The notes under the pieces: generated by a model | What the model saw: only the letters and a program-made list of their open reading frames with translations | The model's database searches: none | Told to the model about the DNA's origin: nothing | Position numbers and translations under genes: made by a program | Part shown: piece after piece, positions 9,803 through 18,962 of the stretch | Position numbering within the stretch: the first letter of the stretch is position 1 | Layout of the letters: each line of letters starts with the position of its first letter | Source: Flavobacteriales bacterium | GTDB taxonomy: Bacteria > Bacteroidota > Bacteroidia > Flavobacteriales_D > Crocinitomicaceae | NCBI GenBank assembly: GCA_947497485.1 | Contig: CANMHB010000004.1 | Location: 1 to 64,000, forward strand | Direction of reading: 5' to 3' | Length of the DNA: 64,000 nt

Positions 9803-10338
9803 AGTTCAAATTTTATGAGTTGAATTTTAGTAGTTGTCAAAAAATTATAGGTTAATTTTTTATCTCGAAAACGTAACGTCAATTTATTTTGCTGTTCCGG
9901 GAATTTATCCATCAGCATGTCAAACTTAAGGTAAAATTGATCCAAATTACTTGGAGTTTTAGCAGATAAATAAAATTGAACATCACCATTCATCAATACT
10001 TCAAATCCATCCATAACAAATTTAATTTGTTTAGGTAACGAAGAATCTAAAGCGGCAAAAGAGAGCGAATCACTAGAGTGAAAGGAAAAGTGGTCGTTTA
10101 AATAGTCGTTAATAGCGTAATATTCTTTTTTGTTTGTTTTTGCATAATCAAGAGACTTCGTTAAAATCCCATTTTCTTTTAAAACTAGCTCAACATCATG
10201 TGCTGATGAAATAATTGTAGCTTCTAGTGTTCCGTTAAGCTCATCGAAATCTACTTCTGCAAATGCAAAAAAATATTGGTGAGCCGAAGATAATTGGGCA
10301 ACAAGTAGGAATGATACAAAGGAAAAAATTCGAAGCAT
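9799..10338 (-). CDS. DUF6702 family exported protein
   Basis: 179 residues with a signal peptide (MLRIFSFVSFLLVAQLSSA). The mature protein starts with HQYFFAFAEVDFDELNGTLE, the hallmark start of the Bacteroidetes DUF6702 family, followed by beta-rich sequence to the C-terminus. Function is unknown. Genes of this family commonly sit directly before an M1 peptidase, as here with a 4-base ATGA overlap, so a partner or adaptor role is plausible but unproven. The gene is divergent from the small lipoprotein gene, with about 70 bases between them that must hold both promoters. Confidence 0.85.
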   Translation of the reverse strand: MLRIFSFVSFLLVAQLSSAHQYFFAFAEVDFDELNGTLEATIISSAHDVELVLKENGILTKSLDYAKTNKKEYYAINDYLNDHFSFHSSDSLSFAALDSSLPKQIKFVMDGFEVLMNGDVQFYLSAKTPSNLDQFYLKFDMLMDKFPEQQNKLTLRFRDKKLTYNFLTTTKIQLIKFEL

Positions 10339-10408
10339 GTAGGTATTTCGCCCCTAAAATTAATAAACCAAAATCAATAAATTGTCCTTTAAAGGTTATT
10401 TTTGACGT

Positions 10409-10597
10409 ATGATTTTCTCTCGAATTTCGAAACATGTTTTTTTAAGCTTGATTTTCTTTTTAATGCTTGGCTGTGAGCAAGAAGTTACGCCTTGTAATTG
10501 CTCAAAAAATTTGATAAAATCAGAAAAGAGTTATGATTCCGATTTGGATAAGCGATGTGATTTATATTTAGAATCCTTGAATGAAAAAGAAGCGTAG
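10409..10597 (+). CDS. Small lipoprotein, frame cut by a TAG stop
   Basis: 62 residues from ATG 10409. A lipoprotein signal with lipobox LMLGC is followed by VTPCNCSKNL and a short charged helix (DLDKRCDLYLESLNEKEA). The frame stops at TAG 10595-10597, but the same frame stays open for 14 more codons to TAA 10640-10642, encoding KWTDSMMNCASESK. That continues the acidic, Cys-containing helix in the style of small Bacteroidetes lipoproteins with several conserved Cys. It may therefore be a nonsense-shortened gene, or a natural short form. The function of such proteins is unknown to me. A terminator hairpin begins 1 base after the downstream TAA, which supports the longer original gene. Confidence 0.6.
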   Translation: MIFSRISKHVFLSLIFFLMLGCEQEVTPCNCSKNLIKSEKSYDSDLDKRCDLYLESLNEKEA

Positions 10598-10642
10598 AAA
10601 TGGACTGATTCCATGATGAATTGCGCTTCAGAGTCAAAATAA

Positions 10643-10665
10643 AAAGTCCCGACTCGCGGGACTTT
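10643..10665. terminator. Bidirectional hairpin terminator
   Basis: A 9-bp perfect stem (aaagtcccg / cgggacttt) with loop actcg lies between the plus-strand lipoprotein gene and the convergent glucosaminidase gene. It begins just after TAA 10642, not after the earlier TAG. A-rich and T-rich flanks allow function on both strands. Confidence 0.8.
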
Positions 10666-10710
10666 CATTTAAACAAACAACAACAAACAATTCCAACGTA
10701 ATTCTAAAAA

Positions 10711-11607
10711 TTAACGAAGGAATACCTGATCTCCTTTTGGCAGTTGTTCGTCAGGAGAAGAACTTTGATTCTTTCTCATCAGTGATTTAAGGCGAATCGC
10801 CTCTTTTTGCGACACTTCACGAAGTGTCATGGTTTTTTCTAAAACAATAAAATCTTTTTTCCTCGAATGATGTCTTTTTGGTTCGAGGTATACCATTTCG
10901 CCTGGCAACAAAACATCTTTTTTTGAATCAATATCATTGTATTTGTGAATTTGTCGAAGTGTAATTCCGTTTCTCCTAGCAATTTGGTAATAGGTATCTC
11001 CGGGCTTCGCAATTACAAAATCAACTTGATTGATGTGTGTCGTTCTTGAATTATTTTGAATCGCCTCATTTTTGAAAGAACTAACCAAAGGTGTAATCCC
11101 CTCATCCAATTTATTCAATTTCAATTCCTCTATTATCTGAATTAGTAAGTCAGCATATTTTGGATTTGTGGCGTATCCTGCTTGTTTTAAACCTCTAGCC
11201 CAATTAACATAATCGGTTTGATTATAGGAGAATAAAAATTGATAACGTTTTCCTTTTTTTAAGAATTCACTATGATCGATATAGGATTCCTCTGCCTTGT
11301 CATAAGAACGAAAACATTCATTCGCAGCATCGTCATCCAAATAAATTTTTTCACCAGTCCAATTAGAATGACACTTTATTCCAAAATGGTTATGAGCTTT
11401 CGTTGCCAAAATTGAATTGCCACTATTTGATTCTAGAATTCCTTGGGCCAATGTTATGCTTGCTGGTATTCCATATGTTTGCATTTGTTCAACCGCAAGG
11501 TTTTGATATTTATTGTAGTATTCCGTTCTACTCATTAGTGGATTAGCATCTCCTAATGATGAAAAGGTTGTTAAAATTAGAATAAGTAAAATACTTTTTC
11601 GGAACAT
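10711..11607 (-). CDS. Glucosaminidase (GH73-like) with LysM domains
   Basis: 298 residues using ATG 11607, which places a signal peptide (MFRKSILLILILTTFSSLGDA) at the N-terminus. The track start 90 bases upstream adds an unlikely leader. Residues about 25-180 form a FlgJ/LytD-type glucosaminidase domain (ASITLAQGILESNSGNSILA, NHFGIKC, FRSYDKAEESYIDHSEFL, YATNPKYADLL), with the catalytic Glu expected in GILESNSG. Residues about 190-245 are a LysM fold (KPGDTYYQIARRNGITLRQI) and the C-terminus looks like a second, weaker LysM. Role: peptidoglycan hydrolysis in the envelope, for growth or separation. It is divergent from clpB and ends at a shared terminator. Confidence 0.88.
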   Translation of the reverse strand: MFRKSILLILILTTFSSLGDANPLMSRTEYYNKYQNLAVEQMQTYGIPASITLAQGILESNSGNSILATKAHNHFGIKCHSNWTGEKIYLDDDAANECFRSYDKAEESYIDHSEFLKKGKRYQFLFSYNQTDYVNWARGLKQAGYATNPKYADLLIQIIEELKLNKLDEGITPLVSSFKNEAIQNNSRTTHINQVDFVIAKPGDTYYQIARRNGITLRQIHKYNDIDSKKDVLLPGEMVYLEPKRHHSRKKDFIVLEKTMTLREVSQKEAIRLKSLMRKNQSSSPDEQLPKGDQVFLR

Positions 11608-11709
11608 GTTGTTTGTTGTCGATGATATTAACGTAATTTTTATGATTTGGGTTACGTTATTTTCTTTAAAAAAACTCTGAGACATAACGGCAGTCAAAAA
11701 GAATAAATT

Positions 11710-11724
11710 ATGTCAAAATGACAT
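11710..11724. promoter_or_regulatory. Perfect palindrome upstream of clpB
   Basis: atgtcaaaatgacat is a 6+3+6 inverted repeat, 60 bases before the clpB ATG, in the 177-base divergent region between clpB and the glucosaminidase gene. Perfect symmetry and placement suggest a transcription-factor operator for one or both genes. The regulator is not known and no consensus promoter was identified next to it. Confidence 0.4.
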
Positions 11725-11738
11725 TATTAAACTTCTAA

Positions 11739-11763
11739 TTTCAAATTGGTTTATCATTTGAAA
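11739..11763. promoter_or_regulatory. Second inverted repeat in the clpB leader
   Basis: tttcaaat and atttgaaa form an 8-bp inverted repeat with a 9-base spacer, ending 21 bases before the clpB ATG. It is AT-rich, so chance is possible. It could be a second operator half or a leader hairpin controlling clpB translation. Confidence 0.3.
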
Positions 11764-11784
11764 TAAAGTCCAAAAACAAATACA

Positions 11785-14400
11785 ATGGACTTAAATAAAT
11801 TTACAATTAAATCTCAGGAAGCGATTCAGCAAGTACAGCAATTGGCGGAAACCAATGGAAATCAGAGTATTGAAACTGGACATTTATTGAAGGGGATATT
11901 TTTAGTAGATCAGGAAATCACTCCATTTTTACTAAATAAACTATCCGTGAATCAAAAAATGGTTGAAGCGGCTTTGGATCGCATCATAGATTCATATCCA
12001 AAAGTTTCAGGCGGACAAGTTTATCTTTCTCCGGTTTGTAATCGCGTATTAAATTTTGCAATAAGTGAGCTGAAGAACTTCGGTGATGACTTTGTTTCGA
12101 TTGAGCTTTTGCTGTTTTCTTTGTTGGATGCAACGGATTCAACCGGAAAATTATTAAAAGACAACAAAATCAATAAATCCAACTTAAAAGATGCAATTAT
12201 GGATTTAAGAAAAGGACAAAAAGTGACCTCAACCAGTCAAGAAGGAACTTATCAGGCACTTGCGAAGTATGCGAAAAATTTGAATGAGTTAGCTCAATCT
12301 GGAAAATTAGATCCAGTGATTGGGCGTGATGATGAAATTCGACGTGTACTTCAAATTCTAACAAGAAGAACAAAGAATAACCCGATTTTGATTGGTGAAC
12401 CCGGAGTAGGAAAAACTGCCATTGCGGAGGGTTTGGCCCATCGCATCATTAGTGGTGACGTCCCTGAGAACTTAAAATCGAAAGTGGTTTTTTCACTCGA
12501 TATGGGTGCTTTGATAGCTGGTGCGAAATACAAAGGTGAGTTTGAAGAGCGTTTGAAGTCAGTGGTGAAAGAAGTTATTGCTGCTGAAGGTGAAATTATT
12601 CTTTTCATCGATGAAATTCATACACTTGTTGGTGCCGGTGGAGGAGGAGAAGGTGCAATGGATGCAGCAAATATTTTAAAGCCCGCGCTTGCTCGTGGTG
12701 AATTAAGAGCTGTTGGTGCTACGACTTTGAATGAATACCAAAAATATTTCGAAAAAGACAAAGCGCTTGTTCGTAGGTTCCAAACTGTTTTGGTGGATGA
12801 GCCATCAACTGAAGATGCGATTTCAATTCTACGTGGAATCAAAGATAAATATGAAAATCACCATAAGGTTATTATTAAAGATGCTGCCATCATTGCTGCT
12901 GTTGAATTGTCTCAACGTTACATTACAGAACGACATTTGCCAGATAAAGCCATTGATTTAATTGATGAAGCAGCTTCCAAATTGCGCATGGAAATAAATT
13001 CGAAGCCGGAAGAATTGGATGAGATTGAACGCAAGATTATGCAGTTGGAAATTGAGCGCGAAGCGTTGAAACGTGAAAACGACGACAAGAAAATCCAAAA
13101 TGTGGAACGTGATTTGGCAAATCTTACTGAGCAACGAAATGCTTTTCAATCGAAATGGCAAGCGGAACGTGATGTGGTGGACACCATTCAACATGCAAAA
13201 GAGGAAATTGAATCTTTGAAATTTGAAGCAGATCAGGCGGAACGTCAAGGAGATTATGGCCGAGTTGCTGAAATCCGATATGGAAAAATCAAAGAAGCGG
13301 AAGACCACTTGGAAGCGTCGAAAGTGAAACTTTCCGAAATGCAGGCAAATTCTAAAATGATCAAGGAAGAGGTCGATGCAGAGGAAATAGCAGAAGTTGT
13401 TTCAAAATGGACGGGAATCCCAGTTAATAAAATGATTGAAAGCGAGGTTTCTAAATTGCTTCGTTTGGAAGATGAATTGAAAAAACGTGTCGTTGGTCAA
13501 ACGGAAGCAATCGAGGCGCTTTCAGATGCGGTTCGAAGAAGTCGCGCAGGATTACAAGATGCACGCAGACCGATAGGATCATTTATTTTTCTTGGAACGA
13601 CAGGAGTTGGTAAAACCGAATTAGCGAAAGCACTTGCTGATTTTCTTTTCAATGATGAAAATGCAATGACACGAATCGATATGAGCGAGTATCAAGAAAA
13701 ACATTCGGTTAGTCGTTTGGTTGGTGCACCTCCAGGATATATTGGTTATGATGAAGGAGGACAATTAACAGAAGCGGTAAGAAGAAGACCTTACTCTATT
13801 GTATTGCTTGATGAAATTGAAAAGGCACATCCGGATATATTTAACGTATTACTTCAAGTTTTGGATGATGGACGTTTAACAGACAATAAAGGTCGTGTGG
13901 TGAATTTCAAGAACACAATTATCATCATGACTTCGAATTTAGGTTCACACGTTATTCACGAGAAGTTTGAAAATATCAAAGCAAATGAGTTTGATCGTGC
14001 GGCTGAAAAAGCGAAATTCGAGGTTATGGAGTTATTGAGACAAACAATTCGTCCTGAATTTTTGAACCGAATCGATGAGATTATCATGTTCACACCATTA
14101 ACAAAGCAAAACGTTCGTGAGATTGTTGAGATTCATTTAAATCAATTGAAAAAACTCTTGAAAGAAAAGGATTTAAAACTTTTCGTTACCGAACATGCAT
14201 TTGATTACATTGTGGAAGCGGGTTATGATCCGTTTTTTGGAGCACGACCAGTTAAGCGAGTTATTCAAAAACAGGTATTAAATGAATTGTCAAAAGCTTT
14301 ACTTGGCGGAACGGTTGATAAAACAAAAAATGTTGTAATGGATTTTTTCGATGGGAAGATTGTTTTTCGCAAACCGGTTTTAGCCGAAGAAGAAAATTAA
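11785..14400 (+). CDS. clpB: ATP-dependent disaggregase ClpB
   Basis: 871 residues, full length for ClpB. It has an N-terminal Clp repeat domain ([17 protein letters not shown]), AAA1 with Walker A GEPGVGKT at 204-211 and Walker [12 protein letters not shown], a long coiled-coil M domain at about 400-530, and AAA2 with GTTGVGKT at 604-611, LLDEIEKAH and the arginine-finger region [11 protein letters not shown]. The M domain separates it from ClpA/ClpC; there is no ClpP-binding loop to suggest a protease partner. It acts in the cytoplasm, threading aggregated proteins with DnaK for refolding. Heat-shock control is expected for the family, and two inverted repeats lie upstream. A strong terminator follows. 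Confidence 0.98.
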   Translation: MDLNKFTIKSQEAIQQVQQLAETNGNQSIETGHLLKGIFLVDQEITPFLLNKLSVNQKMVEAALDRIIDSYPKVSGGQVYLSPVCNRVLNFAISELKNFGDDFVSIELLLFSLLDATDSTGKLLKDNKINKSNLKDAIMDLRKGQKVTSTSQEGTYQALAKYAKNLNELAQSGKLDPVIGRDDEIRRVLQILTRRTKNNPILIGEPGVGKTAIAEGLAHRIISGDVPENLKSKVVFSLDMGALIAGAKYKGEFEERLKSVVKEVIAAEGEIILFIDEIHTLVGAGGGGEGAMDAANILKPALARGELRAVGATTLNEYQKYFEKDKALVRRFQTVLVDEPSTEDAISILRGIKDKYENHHKVIIKDAAIIAAVELSQRYITERHLPDKAIDLIDEAASKLRMEINSKPEELDEIERKIMQLEIEREALKRENDDKKIQNVERDLANLTEQRNAFQSKWQAERDVVDTIQHAKEEIESLKFEADQAERQGDYGRVAEIRYGKIKEAEDHLEASKVKLSEMQANSKMIKEEVDAEEIAEVVSKWTGIPVNKMIESEVSKLLRLEDELKKRVVGQTEAIEALSDAVRRSRAGLQDARRPIGSFIFLGTTGVGKTELAKALADFLFNDENAMTRIDMSEYQEKHSVSRLVGAPPGYIGYDEGGQLTEAVRRRPYSIVLLDEIEKAHPDIFNVLLQVLDDGRLTDNKGRVVNFKNTIIIMTSNLGSHVIHEKFENIKANEFDRAAEKAKFEVMELLRQTIRPEFLNRIDEIIMFTPLTKQNVREIVEIHLNQLKKLLKEKDLKLFVTEHAFDYIVEAGYDPFFGARPVKRVIQKQVLNELSKALLGGTVDKTKNVVMDFFDGKIVFRKPVLAEEEN

Positions 14401-14412
14401 TAGAAAACAAAA

Positions 14413-14434
14413 AGGGCAACTTTTTAGTTGCCCT
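14413..14434. terminator. Terminator after clpB
   Basis: An 8-bp stem (agggcaac / gttgccct) with a T-rich loop starts 13 bases past the clpB stop. It lies between convergent genes and could serve the minus-strand unknown gene as well. Confidence 0.85.
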
Positions 14435-14455
14435 ATATAATTTGGTTTAATAAAC

Positions 14456-14992
14456 TTAGATTCTATATTTTTTGAAAAACGCATCCCAATTCCAAATGAA
14501 ATTTGCCATCACCTCGTCCATTCTTTTCAGAAACAATGGATTGGGAGCCTGCATTCTTTTGAAATACTCATCTTGAAATTCGTTCAATTTGTATTTATGG
14601 AAAATTGCTTTCGACATGCCGTAAATCCAATTTTTGGAAGGATGATTTACACGCATTATGAAATTTTGATAGTCACGAATTAAATTTCTAAATGCACCAA
14701 TTTCCATGTCGTAAATTTTCGCAAGTTTTTCGAAAATTAAACTCTCCACTCGTGCTGCTTGTTCAGCATCAAATGTACTTTCTAAAAAAGAAAGATTCCC
14801 AACGATGCAAATTATACCAAATTCTCCGTTATCAGAATCGGAAATATTTGGGGATGTAACGAATGCTGTATCCTCATTTATCATTGAGGCAACTTCTTTA
14901 AATCCATTATCAACGCAATCGAAAATAGCGTTAATGAAAACGTTCGCAACTTGGTTGTCAGAAAGCTTTTTTTTGATGATTGTACTAAACAT
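14456..14992 (-). CDS. Conserved-looking protein of unknown function
   Basis: 178 residues from ATG 14992. No family recognised. There is no signal peptide and no clear membrane segment, so it is probably cytoplasmic. The protein is largely helical, with a hydrophobic core around GIICIVGNLSFL and aromatic-rich C-terminal segments (HPSKNWIYGMSKAIF, FIWNWDAFFKKYRI). Composition and codon use look like neighbouring genes, so I see no sign of transfer. It stands alone: convergent with clpB and divergent from the cyclophilin gene, with 170 bases upstream for its own promoter. Confidence 0.7.
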   Translation of the reverse strand: MFSTIIKKKLSDNQVANVFINAIFDCVDNGFKEVASMINEDTAFVTSPNISDSDNGEFGIICIVGNLSFLESTFDAEQAARVESLIFEKLAKIYDMEIGAFRNLIRDYQNFIMRVNHPSKNWIYGMSKAIFHKYKLNEFQDEYFKRMQAPNPLFLKRMDEVMANFIWNWDAFFKKYRI

Positions 14993-15141
14993 TTGGCAAT
15001 CTTTGGATGGTTCTCTACAAAGTTAGCTAAGAGTTAATTTTGTGTGAACTCACTCTCAATTCGTTTATTAACGAAGTTTTCAACAGAGATTCCAAGGTAA
15101 TGGTGTTAAAAACTAATGATTTTATCAACTAAATTAAAATT

Positions 15142-15149
15142 TACCTTTG
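15142..15149 (+). promoter_or_regulatory. Candidate -7 box for the cyclophilin gene
   Basis: tacctttg matches the Bacteroidetes -7 consensus TAnnTTTG, 13 bases before the ATG at 15163. The -33 position holds TTT rather than TTG, so the match is partial. Confidence 0.4.
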
Positions 15150-15162
15150 CACCAAAAATGAA

Positions 15163-15618
15163 ATGAAAGGAATAATCTATACCAATAAAGGTGAAATGCA
15201 TATCGAGTTTTACGATAAAGATGCCCCAAAAACAGTTTCAAATTTTGTAAAGCTCGCTCAATCAGGATATTATGATGGCTTGAAATGGCACAGGGTACTT
15301 CCTGATTTTGTTATTCAAGGCGGTTGTCCGAATACCCGTGATGGAGCTAATGGAATGCCCGGAACAGGAGGGCCAGGTTACCAGATTGATTGTGAGTTGA
15401 CTGGTGATAACCAATTTCATGATCGAGGTGTTTTGTCTATGGCTCACGCAGGAAGAAATACTGGTGGATCGCAATTTTTTGTTTGTCATTCAAGAAGAAA
15501 TACTGCCCATTTAGATCGAAATCACACTTGTTTCGGAAAGGTTGTATCAGGATTAGATGTTATTGATGACATTCGTCAAGGAGACTCAATAGATAAAATT
15601 GAAATAATCGAAGATTAA
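15163..15618 (+). CDS. Cyclophilin-type peptidyl-prolyl isomerase
   Basis: 151 residues, a minimal cyclophilin domain with no signal peptide, so cytoplasmic. Family motifs are present: LKWHRVLPDFVIQGG (with the catalytic Arg), GPGYQIDCEL, GVLSMAHAGRNTGGSQFFV and HTCFGKVVSGLDVID. The enzyme catalyses cis-trans isomerisation of Xaa-Pro bonds during folding. The usual active-site Trp region reads HLDRNHTCFG, as in many bacterial PpiB-like proteins. The start is the second of two overlapping ATGs, since the first (ATGAAATGA) stops at once. A bidirectional terminator follows. Confidence 0.95.
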   Translation: MKGIIYTNKGEMHIEFYDKDAPKTVSNFVKLAQSGYYDGLKWHRVLPDFVIQGGCPNTRDGANGMPGTGGPGYQIDCELTGDNQFHDRGVLSMAHAGRNTGGSQFFVCHSRRNTAHLDRNHTCFGKVVSGLDVIDDIRQGDSIDKIEIIED

Positions 15619-15636
15619 TAATTTTCAAGAAAATTA

Positions 15637-15668
15637 AAAAGCCGTTGAAAATTAATTCAACGGCTTTT
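15637..15668. terminator. Bidirectional terminator
   Basis: A 13-bp perfect stem (aaaagccgttgaa / ttcaacggctttt) with a 6-base loop lies between the convergent cyclophilin and SPFH genes. A and T tracts at both ends let it work on either strand. Confidence 0.9.
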
Positions 15669-15683
15669 ATTTTGTTCTAATAA

Positions 15684-16601
15684 TTAGTTTTTCCTATCCC
15701 CAAGCATTGATTGTATTTGCTTCAATGTTTTTTCCATTCCTTCAGCACTTCCGTCAAGAAATATGGTATTTCCTTTTCCGTATTCTGCAAAATTCTTAAT
15801 GGCCTCCGTCCACATTGAAAACAATATTACGTTGGTATCCAAATTGGCTTGTTTCATTTCTTCAGCAGCTTCGCTCATACCTTTTGCTACCTCTTGACGG
15901 AAGAGTGCAACACCTTGACCTCTGAGCATTGCTGCTTCTTTTTCGGCTTGTGCGGCAATCTTGATTGCATTTCCTTCGGCTTCTGCAGCTTTAGTTTTCG
16001 TAATTAACAAAGCCTGCCCTTCATTTTCCGCAGCAGCTTTTAAATTATTAGAAGCAACTACCTTGCTCATACTTTCTATAATTGCTGCATCGAACGTAAT
16101 GTCATTTATTTGTAAGTCCATCAAGTGATAACCCCAAGATTCCAATGTGTGGTCAATTTGATCTTTTACGCTGTCAACAAGCTCATTTCTTAACCCAAGA
16201 ATTTCGGATTGTTTTTGGCTCGCAACATACGAACGGATAGAACCTTCAATGGTCCGAATTAATGCTTGCATCAAATCTTTATTGCTAATGAATTTGAAGG
16301 CAACTTTTTTAATTGTTTCTTCATTTTCATCCATTACACTGTAAAGCAGCATACTTTTAAAGTAAACATTCGCTTGATCTACTGTAACCGCTTGAAATTC
16401 CATTTCAATACTTTGATTTTGAATTGAAATTCGCTTGTAAACTTGTTCAATAAATGGAATTTTTACTCGAAGTCCAGGATGCATAATGCGACGATATTTT
16501 CCAAACATGGTAATAACGGCAATGGTTCCTTGTTTAACAGTTAGTAAAGATGTGAAAATTACGGCAATAATTAAGCCGAGTAAAACGAAAGGTATTTGCA
16601 T
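15684..16601 (-). CDS. SPFH/band 7 (stomatin-like) membrane protein
   Basis: 305 residues. An N-terminal membrane anchor (about 3-22, IPFVLLGLIIAVIFTSLL) is followed by a band 7 domain (VKQGTIAVITMFGKYRRIMHPG, LRVKIPF, YFKSMLLYSV, SILGLR-type segment). An Ala/Glu-rich coiled coil at about 185-245 (AAAENEGQALLITKTKAAEAEG) is typical of stomatins. Proteins of this family form membrane microdomain scaffolds and often modulate proteases or channels. No NfeD partner lies beside it, so the specific role is open. The upstream neighbour is a lipoprotein gene on the same strand, 55 bases away. Confidence 0.9.
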   Translation of the reverse strand: MQIPFVLLGLIIAVIFTSLLTVKQGTIAVITMFGKYRRIMHPGLRVKIPFIEQVYKRISIQNQSIEMEFQAVTVDQANVYFKSMLLYSVMDENEETIKKVAFKFISNKDLMQALIRTIEGSIRSYVASQKQSEILGLRNELVDSVKDQIDHTLESWGYHLMDLQINDITFDAAIIESMSKVVASNNLKAAAENEGQALLITKTKAAEAEGNAIKIAAQAEKEAAMLRGQGVALFRQEVAKGMSEAAEEMKQANLDTNVILFSMWTEAIKNFAEYGKGNTIFLDGSAEGMEKTLKQIQSMLGDRKN

Positions 16602-16656
16602 AATAATTTGTTTTTGATAAAGTTAATCAAATTTATGATCTACTTGATAATATGGA

Positions 16657-17223
16657 TTATTTACAATCTTTTTGTAGGACTGGATGTCGAAATTGAACCC
16701 AGTATTCATACAGACCAAAATCAGTTTTGAACAACTTAATTTCTTCCTTATGATTTGGTTCAATTGAGATTTTTTCAACGAAATCTTTTAAATCAGAATC
16801 CGTTTTTCTAACAAGTGAAATCCAACTTCCACGGTGGTCAATGCACGTAAAGGCTTCACATTCAGTAACGGACAAGAAGGGCATTTTTATGGTGTAATAG
16901 ACACTATCTGGATGATATTTTTCTGTTTTAATAATCGTTTTATTGAAGTCGATTTTTTTGAATCGTCCATTTTTGTATTCCATTTTCAAATGCTTACCCA
17001 ACGTGTCGGCCACAAAGTTCGATAATTGGTGCGCAATGTCATCCCCGTCAACAAAATCGGCACCTTTGTATGATGCAAAAAACTCTTTTTGGGTGATTTT
17101 AGCAATGTATACTTTTTTTGACAAATTCTTTTGGGGTTCTTCTGAAGTTTTTTTAGGTTCGGTTTGACTTTTACATGAGAATAGGAAAAAACCAAAAATC
17201 AAAGGTGTGAGCGACTTTATCAT
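16657..17223 (-). CDS. Putative lipoprotein of unknown function
   Basis: 188 residues. The N-terminus is a lipoprotein signal with lipobox FLFSC at about 13-17, followed by a charged linker (KSQTEPKKTSEEPQKN). The mature part has an alternating strand/helix pattern with one short hydrophobic stretch (PFLSVTECEAF). I recognise no family. Expected to sit in the inner leaflet of the outer membrane or on the inner membrane. It lies 49 bases downstream of bshC and 55 bases upstream of the SPFH gene on the same strand, so co-transcription is possible. Confidence 0.7.
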   Translation of the reverse strand: MIKSLTPLIFGFFLFSCKSQTEPKKTSEEPQKNLSKKVYIAKITQKEFFASYKGADFVDGDDIAHQLSNFVADTLGKHLKMEYKNGRFKKIDFNKTIIKTEKYHPDSVYYTIKMPFLSVTECEAFTCIDHRGSWISLVRKTDSDLKDFVEKISIEPNHKEEIKLFKTDFGLYEYWVQFRHPVLQKDCK

Positions 17224-17272
17224 TTAAGTTAGTAAAATTAAAATTATTCGCAACAAAGATAGAATAATGTGC

Positions 17273-18865
17273 TTATTCCGAACCTTTTTTAATCAACAAA
17301 AAGTCAGGATTGAAGGGGTCAATTTTATCAATCAATTGATTCAAAATAGCTTTGTATTTACCGTCTGGGCAAAACTGAAAAAAATTTGCTATTCGTTCCT
17401 GTAGTCCTTGGTTCGGAAATAATTTGTTTTTTAGCTGTTCGATCCCACTTAAGCTTTTTTCATGTTTGTTCTTTATGGATTTTTCCAATTGTGCTTTTAG
17501 ATTGTCAATTTGCTTTTCGATGCGAGAAAATTCAGCGCCAACTTTTGAACTTAAAGAATTATCAATTGATTCCGCTTTGTTTTCGAAATCACTTTTTAGT
17601 TGTTTGAATTGAAAATCAATTAGTGAGAAATCGATGTTATCATTTTCGAATTCTTTGATGAGTTGTTTTTTTAATTCAGAAATAGGTTTGAATAAATCGA
17701 CTTCCGATAGTGCGTATTGTTCCATTTTTTGAGAACTAACAGGATCAATCCAAATAGCGCTTGTTCGAGCCTGTATCAGTGGGTAAGTAATTTCTGCTTT
17801 ATCAAAAACATTTTTCAGTTGAAGCCAATAGCTTAATTCGCCCACGCCGCCAACGTAACAAAGGTTTGGAAGTAAAAACTCTTGATATAATGGTCTTAAT
17901 ATTACATTAGGTGAAAAAGATTGAGGATTTTGGTCAATCAATGATTCTATTTCCTCTTTTGTTAATTTTTGAGTTCCAATTTTAAAACCATCCTCATCAG
18001 CGATTATACGATCACGTTTGTTTTCTGATAAGTAAAATAAATTTATCTCCCGTGGATTAACTTGGATTTTAAAATTATGTTGTTTTAAACGATCATTGGT
18101 TGCTTCTACAGCATTGAATGAGAATTGACTTTCAACTTCTTTTTTTAAGATTGTTGAAAATGCTTCCTTGAGTTCTTTTTTATCACCATCTAAAATTACC
18201 AAACCATAGTCAGCAAAAATGCGATGCACAAAACGAAAGAAGGCTTCTCCATAAGTCTTTCCATTCAATTGTCCGATTAGTTCCAATAATTCACTTTCAG
18301 CGTGATTTGAGAAAAACTGCTTGAATTGCTCTAACGTTTCAGTTAAACCTGATAAGTTCATTCTTCCAACTGGGCCCGTTTGCTCTGTTCCCCAATTTAT
18401 TGTTTTTCCAAAAAGAGAAACCGATTTAATTTCCTCAAAATCATGATCTTCTGATGCCATCCAAAATATAGGAACAAAATGATAATCCGGATAGGTTTCA
18501 TTTAAAACTTGACACGATTTAATGACATGAAGAATTTTATAGATAAAATATACAGGTCCGGTGAGCAAACTCAATTGGTGTCCAGTTGTAATCGTAAAAC
18601 AATTGCTCTCCGAAAGTTTCTCAATGTTTTTAATTGATTTTGTATTATTTTCTAATAATTGGTAACTCGAATTTAAAATTGATTGAAGAATTTTACGATT
18701 CTCTTTTTTGTAATTCGCGGATTTTAGTTCAATTTGTTTCGGAAAAGCTTCTTTTGAAAATGGAATTCCTATAAATTCTTTGATTTTGTTTTGATCATCA
18801 GAAATGAAAAGTTGTTGTTCTGAGAACGAATTGGTTTGAATACGAGGTATGTAGGTTGCTTTCAT
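17273..18865 (-). CDS. bshC: Bacillithiol biosynthesis cysteine-adding enzyme BshC
   Basis: 530 residues, the usual length. Diagnostic motifs are TGHQLSLLTGPVYFIYKILH at about 93-112, FWMASEDHDFEEI, and the C-terminal region after a coiled coil (about 425-480, FENKAESIDNSLSSKVGAEF). BshC adds cysteine to GlcN-malate in the last step of bacillithiol synthesis, in the cytoplasm. BshA and BshB are not in this window, which is normal. The gene has about 97 bases upstream before maf and no clear consensus promoter. The family is common in Bacteroidetes as well as Firmicutes. Confidence 0.95.
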   Translation of the reverse strand: MKATYIPRIQTNSFSEQQLFISDDQNKIKEFIGIPFSKEAFPKQIELKSANYKKENRKILQSILNSSYQLLENNTKSIKNIEKLSESNCFTITTGHQLSLLTGPVYFIYKILHVIKSCQVLNETYPDYHFVPIFWMASEDHDFEEIKSVSLFGKTINWGTEQTGPVGRMNLSGLTETLEQFKQFFSNHAESELLELIGQLNGKTYGEAFFRFVHRIFADYGLVILDGDKKELKEAFSTILKKEVESQFSFNAVEATNDRLKQHNFKIQVNPREINLFYLSENKRDRIIADEDGFKIGTQKLTKEEIESLIDQNPQSFSPNVILRPLYQEFLLPNLCYVGGVGELSYWLQLKNVFDKAEITYPLIQARTSAIWIDPVSSQKMEQYALSEVDLFKPISELKKQLIKEFENDNIDFSLIDFQFKQLKSDFENKAESIDNSLSSKVGAEFSRIEKQIDNLKAQLEKSIKNKHEKSLSGIEQLKNKLFPNQGLQERIANFFQFCPDGKYKAILNQLIDKIDPFNPDFLLIKKGSE

Positions 18866-18962
18866 TTATTATGTTGAGGTAAAGATACAATTTCAAATTC
18901 AGTTGTGTTTGATGATGTTTTTCATAAAATTTGGAAATTTCTCAAAATTAAATGAGTATAAT

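Noticed and set aside
10386-10395. cctttaaagg palindrome between DUF6702 and the small lipoprotein gene
   Set aside because: Ten bases, AT-rich core, likely chance; no further support.
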